From Kumtagia yinganensis (lineage in GTDB: Bacteria > Pseudomonadota > Alphaproteobacteria > Rhizobiales > Rhizobiaceae), in NCBI RefSeq assembly GCF_040081985.1, contig NZ_JBEBMH010000025.1:21065-85064 (forward strand): a DNA stretch of 64,000 bases, given 5' to 3'. Within the stretch, counting starts at the first letter, position 1. Every line of letters starts with the position of its first letter. Shown one piece after another: positions 18,301 to 25,872 of this stretch. The translations under genes were made by a program, and so were the position numbers. The notes beneath the pieces are model-generated. The model did not search any database. It had not been told where the DNA came from and saw only the letters and a program-made list of their open reading frames with translations.

Positions 18301-19689
18301 ACTTGGTATGCCACGGCCTTCAACTCGGTGGCCCCGATCTCGACCGGTATTCTCGCCGACTTCAATTTCGGACCGATGCGCTCGGGTTTCATGGAGGTGC
18401 AGTCGCTGACAATCGTCGACGTCTTCGGCCAAGTGATGAATCTCGCGACGAAGCCCACGAGTTCGGGCGCGATGACCGTCGCGCCATCGGCCGATTTCCG
18501 GCCCGATCCCGGCGACGCCGCCAATGCCGAGAAGATCTACCTGCCGCCGCGGCCGCTGGTGCCGACCCGCCTCGACTTCCACTGGCTGTCGGCGGTGCAT
18601 GATACTGCGGAAAAGAACGACTTCATCCTGCTCAACGCTCATCCCGCGACCTCGCCGATCTGCGGATGGATTCTGCCCAACCACCTCGACGTGTCGCTGG
18701 TGTTCTACCGGGCCGACGGGGCCGAAATCGGCTCGTTCGGGATCGAGCACGGGCAGTCGAAATACCGCACCCGCGCCGGCAATACCGGCAACCCGACCGA
18801 CAATCTCGCGCTGGACATCGGCCCCACCGTCAAGCCGCCGGTCAACCCGCATCTCGCCGACCTGATGTGGTTCATCGACGGCCAATCGGCCGGCTTCCTC
18901 AAGGATCTGATGGCGACGATCCAGGCGACCGACGCCTACATCGCGCCGGCGAGCCATGCACAGGACGTCTCGCTGTCGATCCTTATGGGACGCGCGCTGG
19001 CGGTTACGCGGGCGGTCATCGGCCTCTCGACCGCCGGCGGTGCGCTGCCGATCAGCCAGGCCAATACCTCGGACTCGGGTCCCCTCGCGCTGGCGGTAAA
19101 GCATGGTTGGACCGACTACGAGACGAGAGAGAGCAAGACCAGCGCGGGGCTTGCCGATGTGATCTTCCCGTTGCGGCTCGGCGATCTGTCGAACATCGAC
19201 GACGGCCTGGTGGCGTTTCTGCCCGAAGCTCCGGCAGGCAACCCCTATTCGATCGTCTATTCCTCAGCAGCGCCGAAAGCGGGTGCGAACGATGTCAAGC
19301 AGCCGCTGCCCGACACGCTGAGCCTGAAACTCAACGACGGGCTGACGCCGGTCACGCTCATCGTCGATCCGCGCTCGCCCGTCCACGCCACGACAGGCAT
19401 CCTGCCGGTCGGGCTCGTCCAGATCCCGCCCGACCAGTATGCGGCCGCGCTCGGAGACCTGTCGCTGACCTTCGCCACCCATCCCGTGCTGGCGCGTTCG
19501 GGTGGTCTCGCCCTGCCGTTGCCGGCCGAAAACGGCTTCTCCTGGTCCTGGATCGATCCCGGCAAGGCGCCGGTGCCGCTGCCGCCCGACACCGCCTCGG
19601 ACCTGGCCGTCTGGGGCTACAGTCCCCAGAGCCTGATCGAGGGCTGGCTCGGCCTCGTGCCCGATCCGAAACCCGGAGAAAAGGCATGA
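15364..19689 (+). CDS. Large protein of unknown function (1441 aa), operon gene 4
   Basis: I placed the start at ATG 15364, which overlaps the previous stop (ATGA); the frame is open further upstream but that is antisense-free overlap with gene 3. The N-terminal region has a distinctive block (GIHLHWELPDRFKRGVQG, then FPAAPNRWLVIRSF) at about residues 68-107. A likely coiled-coil helix lies at about 465-500 (LAERLNTLNLAQQEYDVGRE). The second half carries further ordered blocks, for example FHWLSAVHDTAEKNDFILLN (about 1071-1090). No catalytic motif, signal peptide or transmembrane segment is evident. Size, composition and tight coupling resemble the first gene, so I read it as a second giant structural subunit. 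I do not recognise the family. Confidence 0.78.
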   Translation: MSAIIPLNVAAIRVSGSDQSNVTPTFKGRTAAFDQLPYTSASRIASTGDTIVRPLADNSASYRLDAGIHLHWELPDRFKRGVQGPADGRVTFPAAPNRWLVIRSFSLYDPVAKTWGAVAQRGWIVESDYVSATPALGPLGEERHPIAIPVAIGATPFSYMGRVLKADGWDPAKENPADYLPNYRGPSGDPLYLTCIGFVGPAFSGYYPDCRSVFGFWDNFGDVTLDDKTTVADLITGSKQLRFRASYQVMGWLSDPTADPLAGMAATVTKNYATYLAQTVAEKVPVKRTPADIFVTLAAQQLGWTFDPAAIGYTLGKDNALVSLDVPATSLVSGIVQEIDWNQLDPASDTPFLTAPGGGTSWSDNVDLAIGNTTTEAISALVRSQLPKPSGTGIESDYEFLLDALQLGILRDIEDGGNTMTGLVESLHSRAFAQQSGGQLWTVSAQAQPSADGQPPVQPVEVTLPLPLAERLNTLNLAQQEYDVGRERLVTLRRQLFMDWVIFVKQYTRGNTTPPPIVGTNDLGGFLATSTGGELGAVKDQQAKIGLAAFPLDPDGRQVIGVTTQDTGNTAATRLVAAFNAMQATLKAVNADAAAATASLLAARGPKALPPPPEWVLEATSAAPYWLPTDTVVAMEGDRIEPVRRNGATTAIAVRTSAEVIDRLTLAAGGGSWTVKGTDLAGLLPVPPTAADAATLGAVAAETALLMPMNAPLVATALAGQGGAGNPAVTGAATFTAALATAQGGAAPLSGAPASGLYAAVRAVGYKPVPDPVQTVTTPIALSVTFTAANGGAFPPDPVGWHTQTLLPEFMPTRVDPFLPVWLVWSASIDPLAHGMGTDYTPTTISDRFALDSDAVDYRYRLGSGAPVPGFTTGKPVTYAGAVVLNKRPTEGLTTQIDTYISDYPPDPTNPADTVDAELKTARDDIAGRRIMSQALSGLSMQQTLQTPMPQIEVANRVAGPRDAVTGAIAQAARATAGDTWYATAFNSVAPISTGILADFNFGPMRSGFMEVQSLTIVDVFGQVMNLATKPTSSGAMTVAPSADFRPDPGDAANAEKIYLPPRPLVPTRLDFHWLSAVHDTAEKNDFILLNAHPATSPICGWILPNHLDVSLVFYRADGAEIGSFGIEHGQSKYRTRAGNTGNPTDNLALDIGPTVKPPVNPHLADLMWFIDGQSAGFLKDLMATIQATDAYIAPASHAQDVSLSILMGRALAVTRAVIGLSTAGGALPISQANTSDSGPLALAVKHGWTDYETRESKTSAGLADVIFPLRLGDLSNIDDGLVAFLPEAPAGNPYSIVYSSAAPKAGANDVKQPLPDTLSLKLNDGLTPVTLIVDPRSPVHATTGILPVGLVQIPPDQYAAALGDLSLTFATHPVLARSGGLALPLPAENGFSWSWIDPGKAPVPLPPDTASDLAVWGYSPQSLIEGWLGLVPDPKPGEKA

Positions 19690-21455
19690 CCGCCGCCGCA
19701 CTCATTCCTGTCGCGATCGTCAATCCCGCCACCGGCGACGCGTCGATCGACGTTGGAGTCGCGGCGACGCTCAAGGTGACGCTGACCAACAAAACCGGCG
19801 GGCGTATCGACATCACCGCCTCGAACCCGGTCTCGACGCTCACCATCTACGGCGACCCCGCGACGCTCTTCACCGCGGCGCAGTTCACTGCGATGACCGC
19901 GACGCTCGACGGCTGGACCCCTTCGGTGGATCAGGGCAGCCCGGCGCTCGTCCTGACGGCCAGCAAGGACCAGACCTGGAGCGACGGCGCGGACCTCGTC
20001 CTGACCCTCGACGGCGTGATTTCGACCGATGCACCCGGCGCGGACGGCCTGCAGATCAACCCGGTCGGCCTCATCGGCAATGTGCCGTTCAGCGCTTCCG
20101 GAACCTTGATTCTGAAAGAGCCAAAGAAACCCGGCAACGCCTCCCTGACCGATGTGTTGCAGGTCAATCTCGACAACCAGGGGCTTGTCTACCGTTCCGA
20201 CGAAGGCGACCCGCTGACAAACATTCTCTTCCTCAACATCAAGAATACCGCCGCCGCCGCTGTCTACCGCGGCAAGACGGCGGCAGGCAGCCCGCGAGTC
20301 GATGTCCGTTTCGTCTATGGCGGCACCGCCGGCGCGCTGGCTCCCGCGACGAACAATGGCGGGGTGGGTCCGGTCGGTTCGGCCTGGAACATTCGCGCCG
20401 ACCCCAAGGTCGTACCGCTCGGCTGGTCGACCACCAATCCCGACATCGCCGGCAGTGATCCGGTGCCGGTCTGGACCTTGACGCCGTCGACCATGGCGAT
20501 CCTCGGCACAGGCGACCTCGCCAACGTGACTTTCACCTTTTCCGATATCGTATCGTTCACGCCGGTCGGCCATACGCAGATATATCTGCTGTTCACCGGC
20601 TTCATGCAGGACGAGACGACACGCTACGACGACCACGTCTTCGTCCTCGACATCCCCAAAGTCGACCCTCCGCCGACCCGCGGCCTCGTCGCGTTCAATG
20701 CGGGCTCTCCGCTGGCCGAAATGCGCGACCCCAATGCGGCGATCCCCGTCTCGCTCCGCTGGACGATGTTCAACGTGGCGCGTGTCCAGCTTCTGGCCTC
20801 GGCCCCCACGGTGCCGCCGGCGGTCGTGACTTACCCCGAGCCCAAGCCGCTGGACTATGGCGGTCGCGACCTCAGTATCCCACCGGTTGCGCGCAGCGAG
20901 CCGATCTTCTTCAGCCTGCAGAGCTTCGACGGCAATGGCGGCTTCCTGAACGCCCTCCAGTTCACGGTATACGTCCAGGTCTCCTGGGTAAACGACAAGA
21001 ACGGGCGGAACTATCCCGTTGCGCTGTTCGGCAACACGTTCTGGATGATCGAGAATTTCGCCTACGATGCTCACGGCTCCTTCGCTTATGGCACTCAGAA
21101 ACTCACCGACGCCTATGGCCGGCTCTATACCTGGGACGCGGCGAACGCCTATGCGCCCGACGGCTGGCAGCTTCCCAGCGTCGCCGACTGGCAGGCGCTT
21201 TTCAACCTCTGGCCTTCGTCCACCGCGGCCTTCGCCGAACTGATCGACGGCGGCAATTCGGGCTTCGCAGCCGGCCTCGGCGGACAGCAGGACAATACCG
21301 GCACGCTGTCCGGTCTGCTGTCGCGCGGGGTCTACTGGACCGCGAGCGACCCGCAGACGGCGCAGTTCTCGACCGGTTCCGGCACCGGCATGGTCTCGGT
21401 CGGCACCCCGCTGCCGGACTATGCCGTCTCGACCCGCTATATCAGACATGTCTGA
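19686..21455 (+). CDS. Protein with C-terminal FISUMP-like domain (589 aa), operon gene 5
   Basis: The start ATG overlaps the previous stop by 4 bp. The C-terminal ~145 residues match the Fib_succ_major (FISUMP) pattern: GNTFWMIENFAYD, then YGRLYTWDAANAYAPDGWQL, PSVADWQALF, SGFAAGLGG, GVYWTASD and a closing STRYIRHV. The N-terminal part is made of Ig-like beta segments (about 1-130 and 330-430) joined by a Pro-rich turn (KVDPPPTRG). FISUMP domains are usually found at the ends of secreted or surface proteins, yet no signal peptide is present here. This protein is a reasonable candidate for the recognition tip of whatever the operon builds. The next gene starts 8 bp before this stop. Confidence 0.8.
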   Translation: MTAAALIPVAIVNPATGDASIDVGVAATLKVTLTNKTGGRIDITASNPVSTLTIYGDPATLFTAAQFTAMTATLDGWTPSVDQGSPALVLTASKDQTWSDGADLVLTLDGVISTDAPGADGLQINPVGLIGNVPFSASGTLILKEPKKPGNASLTDVLQVNLDNQGLVYRSDEGDPLTNILFLNIKNTAAAAVYRGKTAAGSPRVDVRFVYGGTAGALAPATNNGGVGPVGSAWNIRADPKVVPLGWSTTNPDIAGSDPVPVWTLTPSTMAILGTGDLANVTFTFSDIVSFTPVGHTQIYLLFTGFMQDETTRYDDHVFVLDIPKVDPPPTRGLVAFNAGSPLAEMRDPNAAIPVSLRWTMFNVARVQLLASAPTVPPAVVTYPEPKPLDYGGRDLSIPPVARSEPIFFSLQSFDGNGGFLNALQFTVYVQVSWVNDKNGRNYPVALFGNTFWMIENFAYDAHGSFAYGTQKLTDAYGRLYTWDAANAYAPDGWQLPSVADWQALFNLWPSSTAAFAELIDGGNSGFAAGLGGQQDNTGTLSGLLSRGVYWTASDPQTAQFSTGSGTGMVSVGTPLPDYAVSTRYIRHV

Positions 21456-23355
21456 GGCGGCGGCGATCCGGCGTCCGGCCGAAGCGCTGGTCCGTCGCCC
21501 GACGATCTGCCTGTGCATGATTGTGCGCAACGAGGCGCACGTGATCGAGCGGGCGCTGGCCTCGGCGCGACCGTGGATCGATGCCTGGGTGATCTGCGAC
21601 ACCGGCTCGACCGACGGCACGCCGGAGCGCGCGGCGGCTGCGCTGGAGGACATCCCGGGCAGGGTCCATCATCATGCCTGGGTGGATTTCGGCGCCAACC
21701 GCAGCCGCGCCATCGCGCTGGCGCGGCGCCTTGCCGACTATGTTCTGATCCTCGACGCCGACATGACGGTCAAGGTCGCCGATCCCGACTTCAAGGCCGG
21801 CCTTGTCGCCGACCGCTACTGGCTGCGCTACGACGATCCCGAGCTCGACTATTCGCAGGTCATGCTGGTGTCGAGCCGGCACAACTGGCGCTTCGTCGGC
21901 GTGACGCACGAATACATCCACACCGATGCAGAGACGATAGACGGCGTCCTGCCGGCGCTGGCGCTGGTCCATCATGGCGATGGCGGCAACCGTTCGGCCA
22001 AGTACACCCGCGACGTTGCGCTGCTGACCCGGGCGCTGGAGGCCGATCCCAAAAACACCAGGGCGATGTTTTACCTCGCCGAGAGTTTTGCGCAGCTCGG
22101 CCGCCCGGCCGAGGCGCGCGACTGGCACCGCGCCCGCGCCGCCGCCGGGGGCTGGGAGGAGGAGCGCTGGTTCTCCAGCTACCGCGCCGCGGTGATGGGC
22201 GGCGAGGCCGGCGCGCCATGGATAGAGGTCTCGGCGGCGCTGCTCGCCGCCTGGGCCGCGCGGCCGCAACGTATCGAGCCGCTCTACGACATCGTCCGCC
22301 ACCACCGGCTCGCCGGCGAATTCGCGCAGGGCTATGCCTTCGCCGCCATGGCCGGACACGGCCTCGCCTATCCCGACGATCATCTGTTCATCGCCCGCGC
22401 CGTCTACACCCACCTGTTCGCCTTCGAATACGGGCTTTGCGCACTGGCGTTCGGGCGGCTGTCCGAGGCGATCACGGCCTTCAACGCCGTCCTGGGCGGT
22501 CCAGACGCACCCGCCGCAGACGTGGCAGCGACCTCACGCGAGGGGCGGCGTGTTGCGGCGCTTGCCCTGCATCCGGCCCAGGTGCGACTGGCGCCTCGCG
22601 CCGCCCGTCTCGTCGTCGCGGCGCCGTTCCGCAATGCCGGGCCGTTCCTGGCGCGCCATCTGGCATCGATCCAGCAACAGACCGGCGTCGATTTCCGCGC
22701 GGTCTATGCCGACGACGCCTCGACCGACGGCGCGGCGGCGGTGCTGCCTGCCGGCGACACGCGGATCGAAATCGTCACTCGAACCGAGCGGCGTGGCGCC
22801 GCCTTCAACCTGCATGACATCGTGACGAACCACTGCGATCCCGACGAGGTCGTGGTCTGCCTCGACGGCGACGACTGGCTGGCGGGGCCTGATGCCCTGG
22901 CCCACGTCGCCGCGCTTTACGGCGATCCCGGCTGCTGGATGACATGGGGCCAGTTCGAGACGCCGGACGGCCGCATGGGTTTCGCCCAGCCCTTCGCATC
23001 CGAGACGGATTTCCGCGGCCTCAGGCTGGGCAGGCGCGTGACGCATCTGCGGACCTTCCGTGCCGGCCTGTTCCACGCCATAGCCGGCCAGGATCCGGGC
23101 TTTGAGTGCCTCAAGGATGCCGGGGGGCGCTGGCTCATGGCCGCGACAGATGCCGCCGTGACGTTTCCGCTGCTCGAACTCGCGGGCTTCCAACGGGTGC
23201 GGTTCAACGACCGTGTTCTCGCCGTCTGCAACGACGCCAATCCGCTGTCCCATCATGCGCAGCCGGCGACCCGCGCCGCGCAGGCGGCTGCCTTCGCCGA
23301 GGTGCAGCGACAACGCCCCTTCGCCCGTCTAACTGAGGTGCCGGCATGGGCCTGA
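21448..23355 (+). CDS. Two-domain GT2 family glycosyltransferase with TPR-like middle (635 aa)
   Basis: The ATG at 21448 (overlap 8 bp) is preferred to ATG 21421, which lies deeper in the previous gene. The N-terminal GT-A domain (about 10-190) shows CMIVRNEAHVIERAL, DTGSTDGT and the metal-binding LDADM. The middle (about 190-370) is helical and TPR-like (TRALEADPKNTRAMFYLAESFAQLG). A second GT-A domain (about 375-620) shows VVAAPFRNAGPFLARHL, DDASTDG and CLDGDDW. Two complete nucleotide-sugar sites in one chain imply either a two-step sugar transfer or one catalytic and one recognition domain. The N-terminal half resembles peptide-modifying GT2 enzymes. The context suggests it glycosylates operon-encoded proteins in the cytoplasm, perhaps the glycine-rich ones that follow. 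Confidence 0.87.
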   Translation: MSEAAAIRRPAEALVRRPTICLCMIVRNEAHVIERALASARPWIDAWVICDTGSTDGTPERAAAALEDIPGRVHHHAWVDFGANRSRAIALARRLADYVLILDADMTVKVADPDFKAGLVADRYWLRYDDPELDYSQVMLVSSRHNWRFVGVTHEYIHTDAETIDGVLPALALVHHGDGGNRSAKYTRDVALLTRALEADPKNTRAMFYLAESFAQLGRPAEARDWHRARAAAGGWEEERWFSSYRAAVMGGEAGAPWIEVSAALLAAWAARPQRIEPLYDIVRHHRLAGEFAQGYAFAAMAGHGLAYPDDHLFIARAVYTHLFAFEYGLCALAFGRLSEAITAFNAVLGGPDAPAADVAATSREGRRVAALALHPAQVRLAPRAARLVVAAPFRNAGPFLARHLASIQQQTGVDFRAVYADDASTDGAAAVLPAGDTRIEIVTRTERRGAAFNLHDIVTNHCDPDEVVVCLDGDDWLAGPDALAHVAALYGDPGCWMTWGQFETPDGRMGFAQPFASETDFRGLRLGRRVTHLRTFRAGLFHAIAGQDPGFECLKDAGGRWLMAATDAAVTFPLLELAGFQRVRFNDRVLAVCNDANPLSHHAQPATRAAQAAAFAEVQRQRPFARLTEVPAWA

Positions 23356-24650
23356 CGGCTGACCAGACCCGCGCCTTCCTGGTGCATGCCCACAATCTCG
23401 GGCACGATGCCGCGCGGCTTCTCGACGGAGCCGAAGAAGTGCGCGACTTCGGCCTCCCGGCGCTCGATCACGGCCGGGTGTTCTCGACCGCCGACGACGC
23501 CTCGCGGGGGTGCCGGGCGGAACATTTCTTCAACCCGACCATCGCGGCGCGGCGGCGTCTCGGCCAGGGCGTCCACGACCGCTGCGAAGCCGGGGTGTTC
23601 GCCGGCCTGCCGGTGGCGCAATCCGACCTCGTCGGCATGGCCGGGCACCTGCCCTTCCCGGTCCGCGCGTCGAGCGAACTCACCCGCCGCATCCCCGCCG
23701 GAACCGAATGGGACGTCAGCGCGCGACCGGGCGACTGGGGCCGCGAATACCGCGACGACGTCGTCCGCGTGGTCAACATCGGCATGCTGATCGTCGAGCC
23801 GGGAGCGCGGCTCGTGGTGCAGGGAAACCTGTTCTTTCTTCTCTGCCAGCGTGTGATCCATCTGGGCGACGACGATTTGGACGGCTGGCAGATCGGCGTG
23901 CTGGCCACGCCCTTCTCGGTCGATCCCGGAACCGGTCCCGACAACGGTGCGCGCGGTCGGGACGGCGAGACCGGCCTGGCCGGCGCCGACGGCGTTGCGC
24001 GGCAGGCGACGCCGACGCTGCTGGGACCGACGCTCGTCCGCGATGTGCCGGAAGGCGCGGCCGACGGCCTGCCGGGCGGAGCGGCGACCGACGGTACGCA
24101 CGGCGGGCCGGGGCGGACCGGTGGCGCGGCCAAGATCGCCGAGATCACGCTGCGCGCGATAGAAGGTAGTGTCACCATCCTCGCCGCCGGGGGCGATGGC
24201 GGCAATGGCGGAGACGGCGGAGACGGTGGCAACGGCGGCAGCGGCGGCAACGGCGCTCCGGCGCTGCGGACATTTCGCGGCCTGCTTCCCGCCGGCCGAG
24301 GCGGCCGGGGAGGCGCCGGTGGCGCTGGTGGAGCTGGCGGACGCGGCGGCCATGGCGGCCTAGCCTCCAACGTCTATGTCAGCGTGCCCGAAGCCTTCGT
24401 CCCGCAGGTCCGGCTCCGACCGCTGCCGTCGCGCGGCGGCGCGGGCGGGCTTGGCGGATCGGGCGGTAAGGCCGGCGTCAGCGGCGCCGGGGTACCTCCG
24501 GGCGTCCCGGGTATCGCCGGTCCGGATGGCGCAGCCGGCCGCCACCGGCCGGCGCCACCGATGTTTCTCAACGACCGGCCGGTTGCGAACGCGGCCGCGA
24601 TCCCCTTCGAAATCCAACCCAGAGGAGGAATGAGCCATGCTGAGCAATGA
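23346..24650 (+). CDS. Glycine-rich GGX-repeat protein 1 (434 aa)
   Basis: It overlaps the glycosyltransferase stop by 10 bp. The first ~200 residues are non-repetitive and include a beta segment (VVNIGMLIVEPGARLVVQGN). After about residue 195 the chain becomes glycine-rich with GGX triplets, such as GGDGGNGGDGGDGGNGG (about 281-297) and GGRGGAGGAGGAGGRGGHGG, separated by short beta segments (AKIAEITLRAIEGSVTILAA). The runs look like collagen-like or polyglycine-II helices, as in PGRS-type proteins and phage adhesin tips. There is no LPXTG motif, signal peptide or membrane anchor. Its architecture matches the next gene, so the two are probably paralogues. Confidence 0.82.
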   Translation: MGLTADQTRAFLVHAHNLGHDAARLLDGAEEVRDFGLPALDHGRVFSTADDASRGCRAEHFFNPTIAARRRLGQGVHDRCEAGVFAGLPVAQSDLVGMAGHLPFPVRASSELTRRIPAGTEWDVSARPGDWGREYRDDVVRVVNIGMLIVEPGARLVVQGNLFFLLCQRVIHLGDDDLDGWQIGVLATPFSVDPGTGPDNGARGRDGETGLAGADGVARQATPTLLGPTLVRDVPEGAADGLPGGAATDGTHGGPGRTGGAAKIAEITLRAIEGSVTILAAGGDGGNGGDGGDGGNGGSGGNGAPALRTFRGLLPAGRGGRGGAGGAGGAGGRGGHGGLASNVYVSVPEAFVPQVRLRPLPSRGGAGGLGGSGGKAGVSGAGVPPGVPGIAGPDGAAGRHRPAPPMFLNDRPVANAAAIPFEIQPRGGMSHAEQ

Positions 24651-25830
24651 AGAACGACTGCAACGATTAGGACTGGCCGGCCGCTTCAGCACGCCCGGCG
24701 TGCAGGAGCACGTGATCACTGTCAAGGATGTCGACCAGTTGCGGCATGTCCTTGACCTTGGCCACAGCGACGAAGGCCGGGCCGCGCATTTCTCGTCGCT
24801 GTTCGGCGGTATTTCGACCGACGGCGATGAACTGATCCAGCGCGTGCAGGAATACGTGCTCGGCAACGGCGCCTTGACGGAGGCCGACCGGGCCGCTGTT
24901 GCGAAGGCCTTTCCACTCAATATCTACGTCTCGGCCGATCCGGCAGGGCCGCTGACCATCGATGCGCCCTACGACCTGTCGACCAGCGACGGCAGCACCC
25001 GCGTGGCGATCTTCACCGACGTCACCATGAATCCCGGCGGTTACTTCATCTGTTCGGCAACGCCGCTGCAGTTCACCTGCAGCACACTGACACGCGTCGG
25101 CGCCGGCGGCGCGGCCGGCGACTTCAACATTCTCGGCAAGACCGGCGCCGACATCCAGGCGCCGGGTGGCCAGAGCGCGCCGGGACAGGCGCAGAACGGA
25201 GCGTCGGGCCAATGCTCGTCGGCCGGCATCGCCGGCCAGGGCGGCGGCAACGGCAGCACCGGCGCGGCGGGTGCGACCGGCGCTTCGGGCGGGCGCGGCA
25301 ATGACGGCGTCGCCAGCCAGATGGCGACCATCACCATCACCGGCGCCGTAACCACGCCGCAGGGTCAGCAGATCCTCGTTGCCTCTCGCTCCGGTACCGG
25401 CGGCACCGGTCAGCCCGGCGGGCCGGGCCAGCCGGGCGGCCAGGGCGGCAACGGCGGCAACGGGGTGAGCTGCGGCTGCACCGGCAATGGCGGCGGCACA
25501 GGCGGTCCAGGGGGTTCGGGAGGGAATGGCGGCCCCGGCGGCCCCGGTGGCAACGGTGTCAACGCGAGCGCCAATGTCGTCGTCAGCGCGCTGGCGACCG
25601 AGATCCCGAAAATCCTGCAAGGCGGCGTCACGGCCGAGGTGCCGTTCGGCAATGGCGGCGCTGGTGGATCGCCGGCCGCGGGCGGGCCTGGCGGCGGCGG
25701 CAGCAGCGGCGGCAAGAACAACAATGGCGGCTCGGGTGGCGGCACCGGCGGCGCCGGCGCGACCGGATCCCAGGGAGACCCCGGCACAGTCAGGGGCCAG
25801 CCCGCCAAGGTGATCATCCAGCCCCTCTAG
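24637..25830 (+). CDS. Glycine-rich GGX-repeat protein 2 (397 aa)
   Basis: This is the last gene of the operon; ATG 24637 lies 7 nt after AGGAGGA and overlaps the previous stop by 14 bp. The N-terminal ~90 residues are helical (LSNEERLQRLGLAGRF, TVKDVDQLRHVLDLGH). A beta-strand block follows (about 90-150), containing two Cys in CSATPLQFTCSTLTRVG. From about 165 the chain is GGX-rich, interrupted by TITITGAVTTPQGQQILVAS and ASANVVVSALATEIPKIL. A short Cys pair (SCGCTGNGG) sits inside the repeats. The interruptions lie where they do in the preceding protein. It ends 19 nt before a hairpin. The function is unknown; a surface or fibre-tip role is inference. Confidence 0.82.
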   Translation: MLSNEERLQRLGLAGRFSTPGVQEHVITVKDVDQLRHVLDLGHSDEGRAAHFSSLFGGISTDGDELIQRVQEYVLGNGALTEADRAAVAKAFPLNIYVSADPAGPLTIDAPYDLSTSDGSTRVAIFTDVTMNPGGYFICSATPLQFTCSTLTRVGAGGAAGDFNILGKTGADIQAPGGQSAPGQAQNGASGQCSSAGIAGQGGGNGSTGAAGATGASGGRGNDGVASQMATITITGAVTTPQGQQILVASRSGTGGTGQPGGPGQPGGQGGNGGNGVSCGCTGNGGGTGGPGGSGGNGGPGGPGGNGVNASANVVVSALATEIPKILQGGVTAEVPFGNGGAGGSPAAGGPGGGGSSGGKNNNGGSGGGTGGAGATGSQGDPGTVRGQPAKVIIQPL

Positions 25831-25848
25831 GAGGCGGATTTTTCCAGG

Positions 25849-25870
25849 AGCGGACGTCGGCGCGTCCGCT
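25849..25870. terminator. Hairpin between the giant-protein operon and the convergent MBL gene
   Basis: AGCGGACG (25849-25856) and CGTCCGCT (25863-25870) form a perfect 8-bp stem with a 6-nt loop, in the 42-nt gap between convergent stops. No T tract follows on either strand, so it may be a bidirectional or Rho-assisted end. Confidence 0.45.
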
Positions 25871-25872
25871 TC

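Noticed and set aside
24161..25800. Repetitive GGCGGC-type DNA that could look like a CRISPR or tandem-repeat array
   Set aside because: The repeats are in-frame GGX codons of two genes with irregular units and no spacers; no CRISPR array or cas gene is present.
25410..25817. Minus-strand proline-rich frame of 135 codons
   Set aside because: It is the complement of the glycine-rich repeats (GGC reads as GCC/CCG Pro-Ala), with no independent support.
8171..25830. Reading the giant operon as an extracellular contractile injection system or prophage tail
   Set aside because: No sheath, tube, baseplate, AAA+ ATPase or tape-measure motif could be seen in any of the eight proteins.
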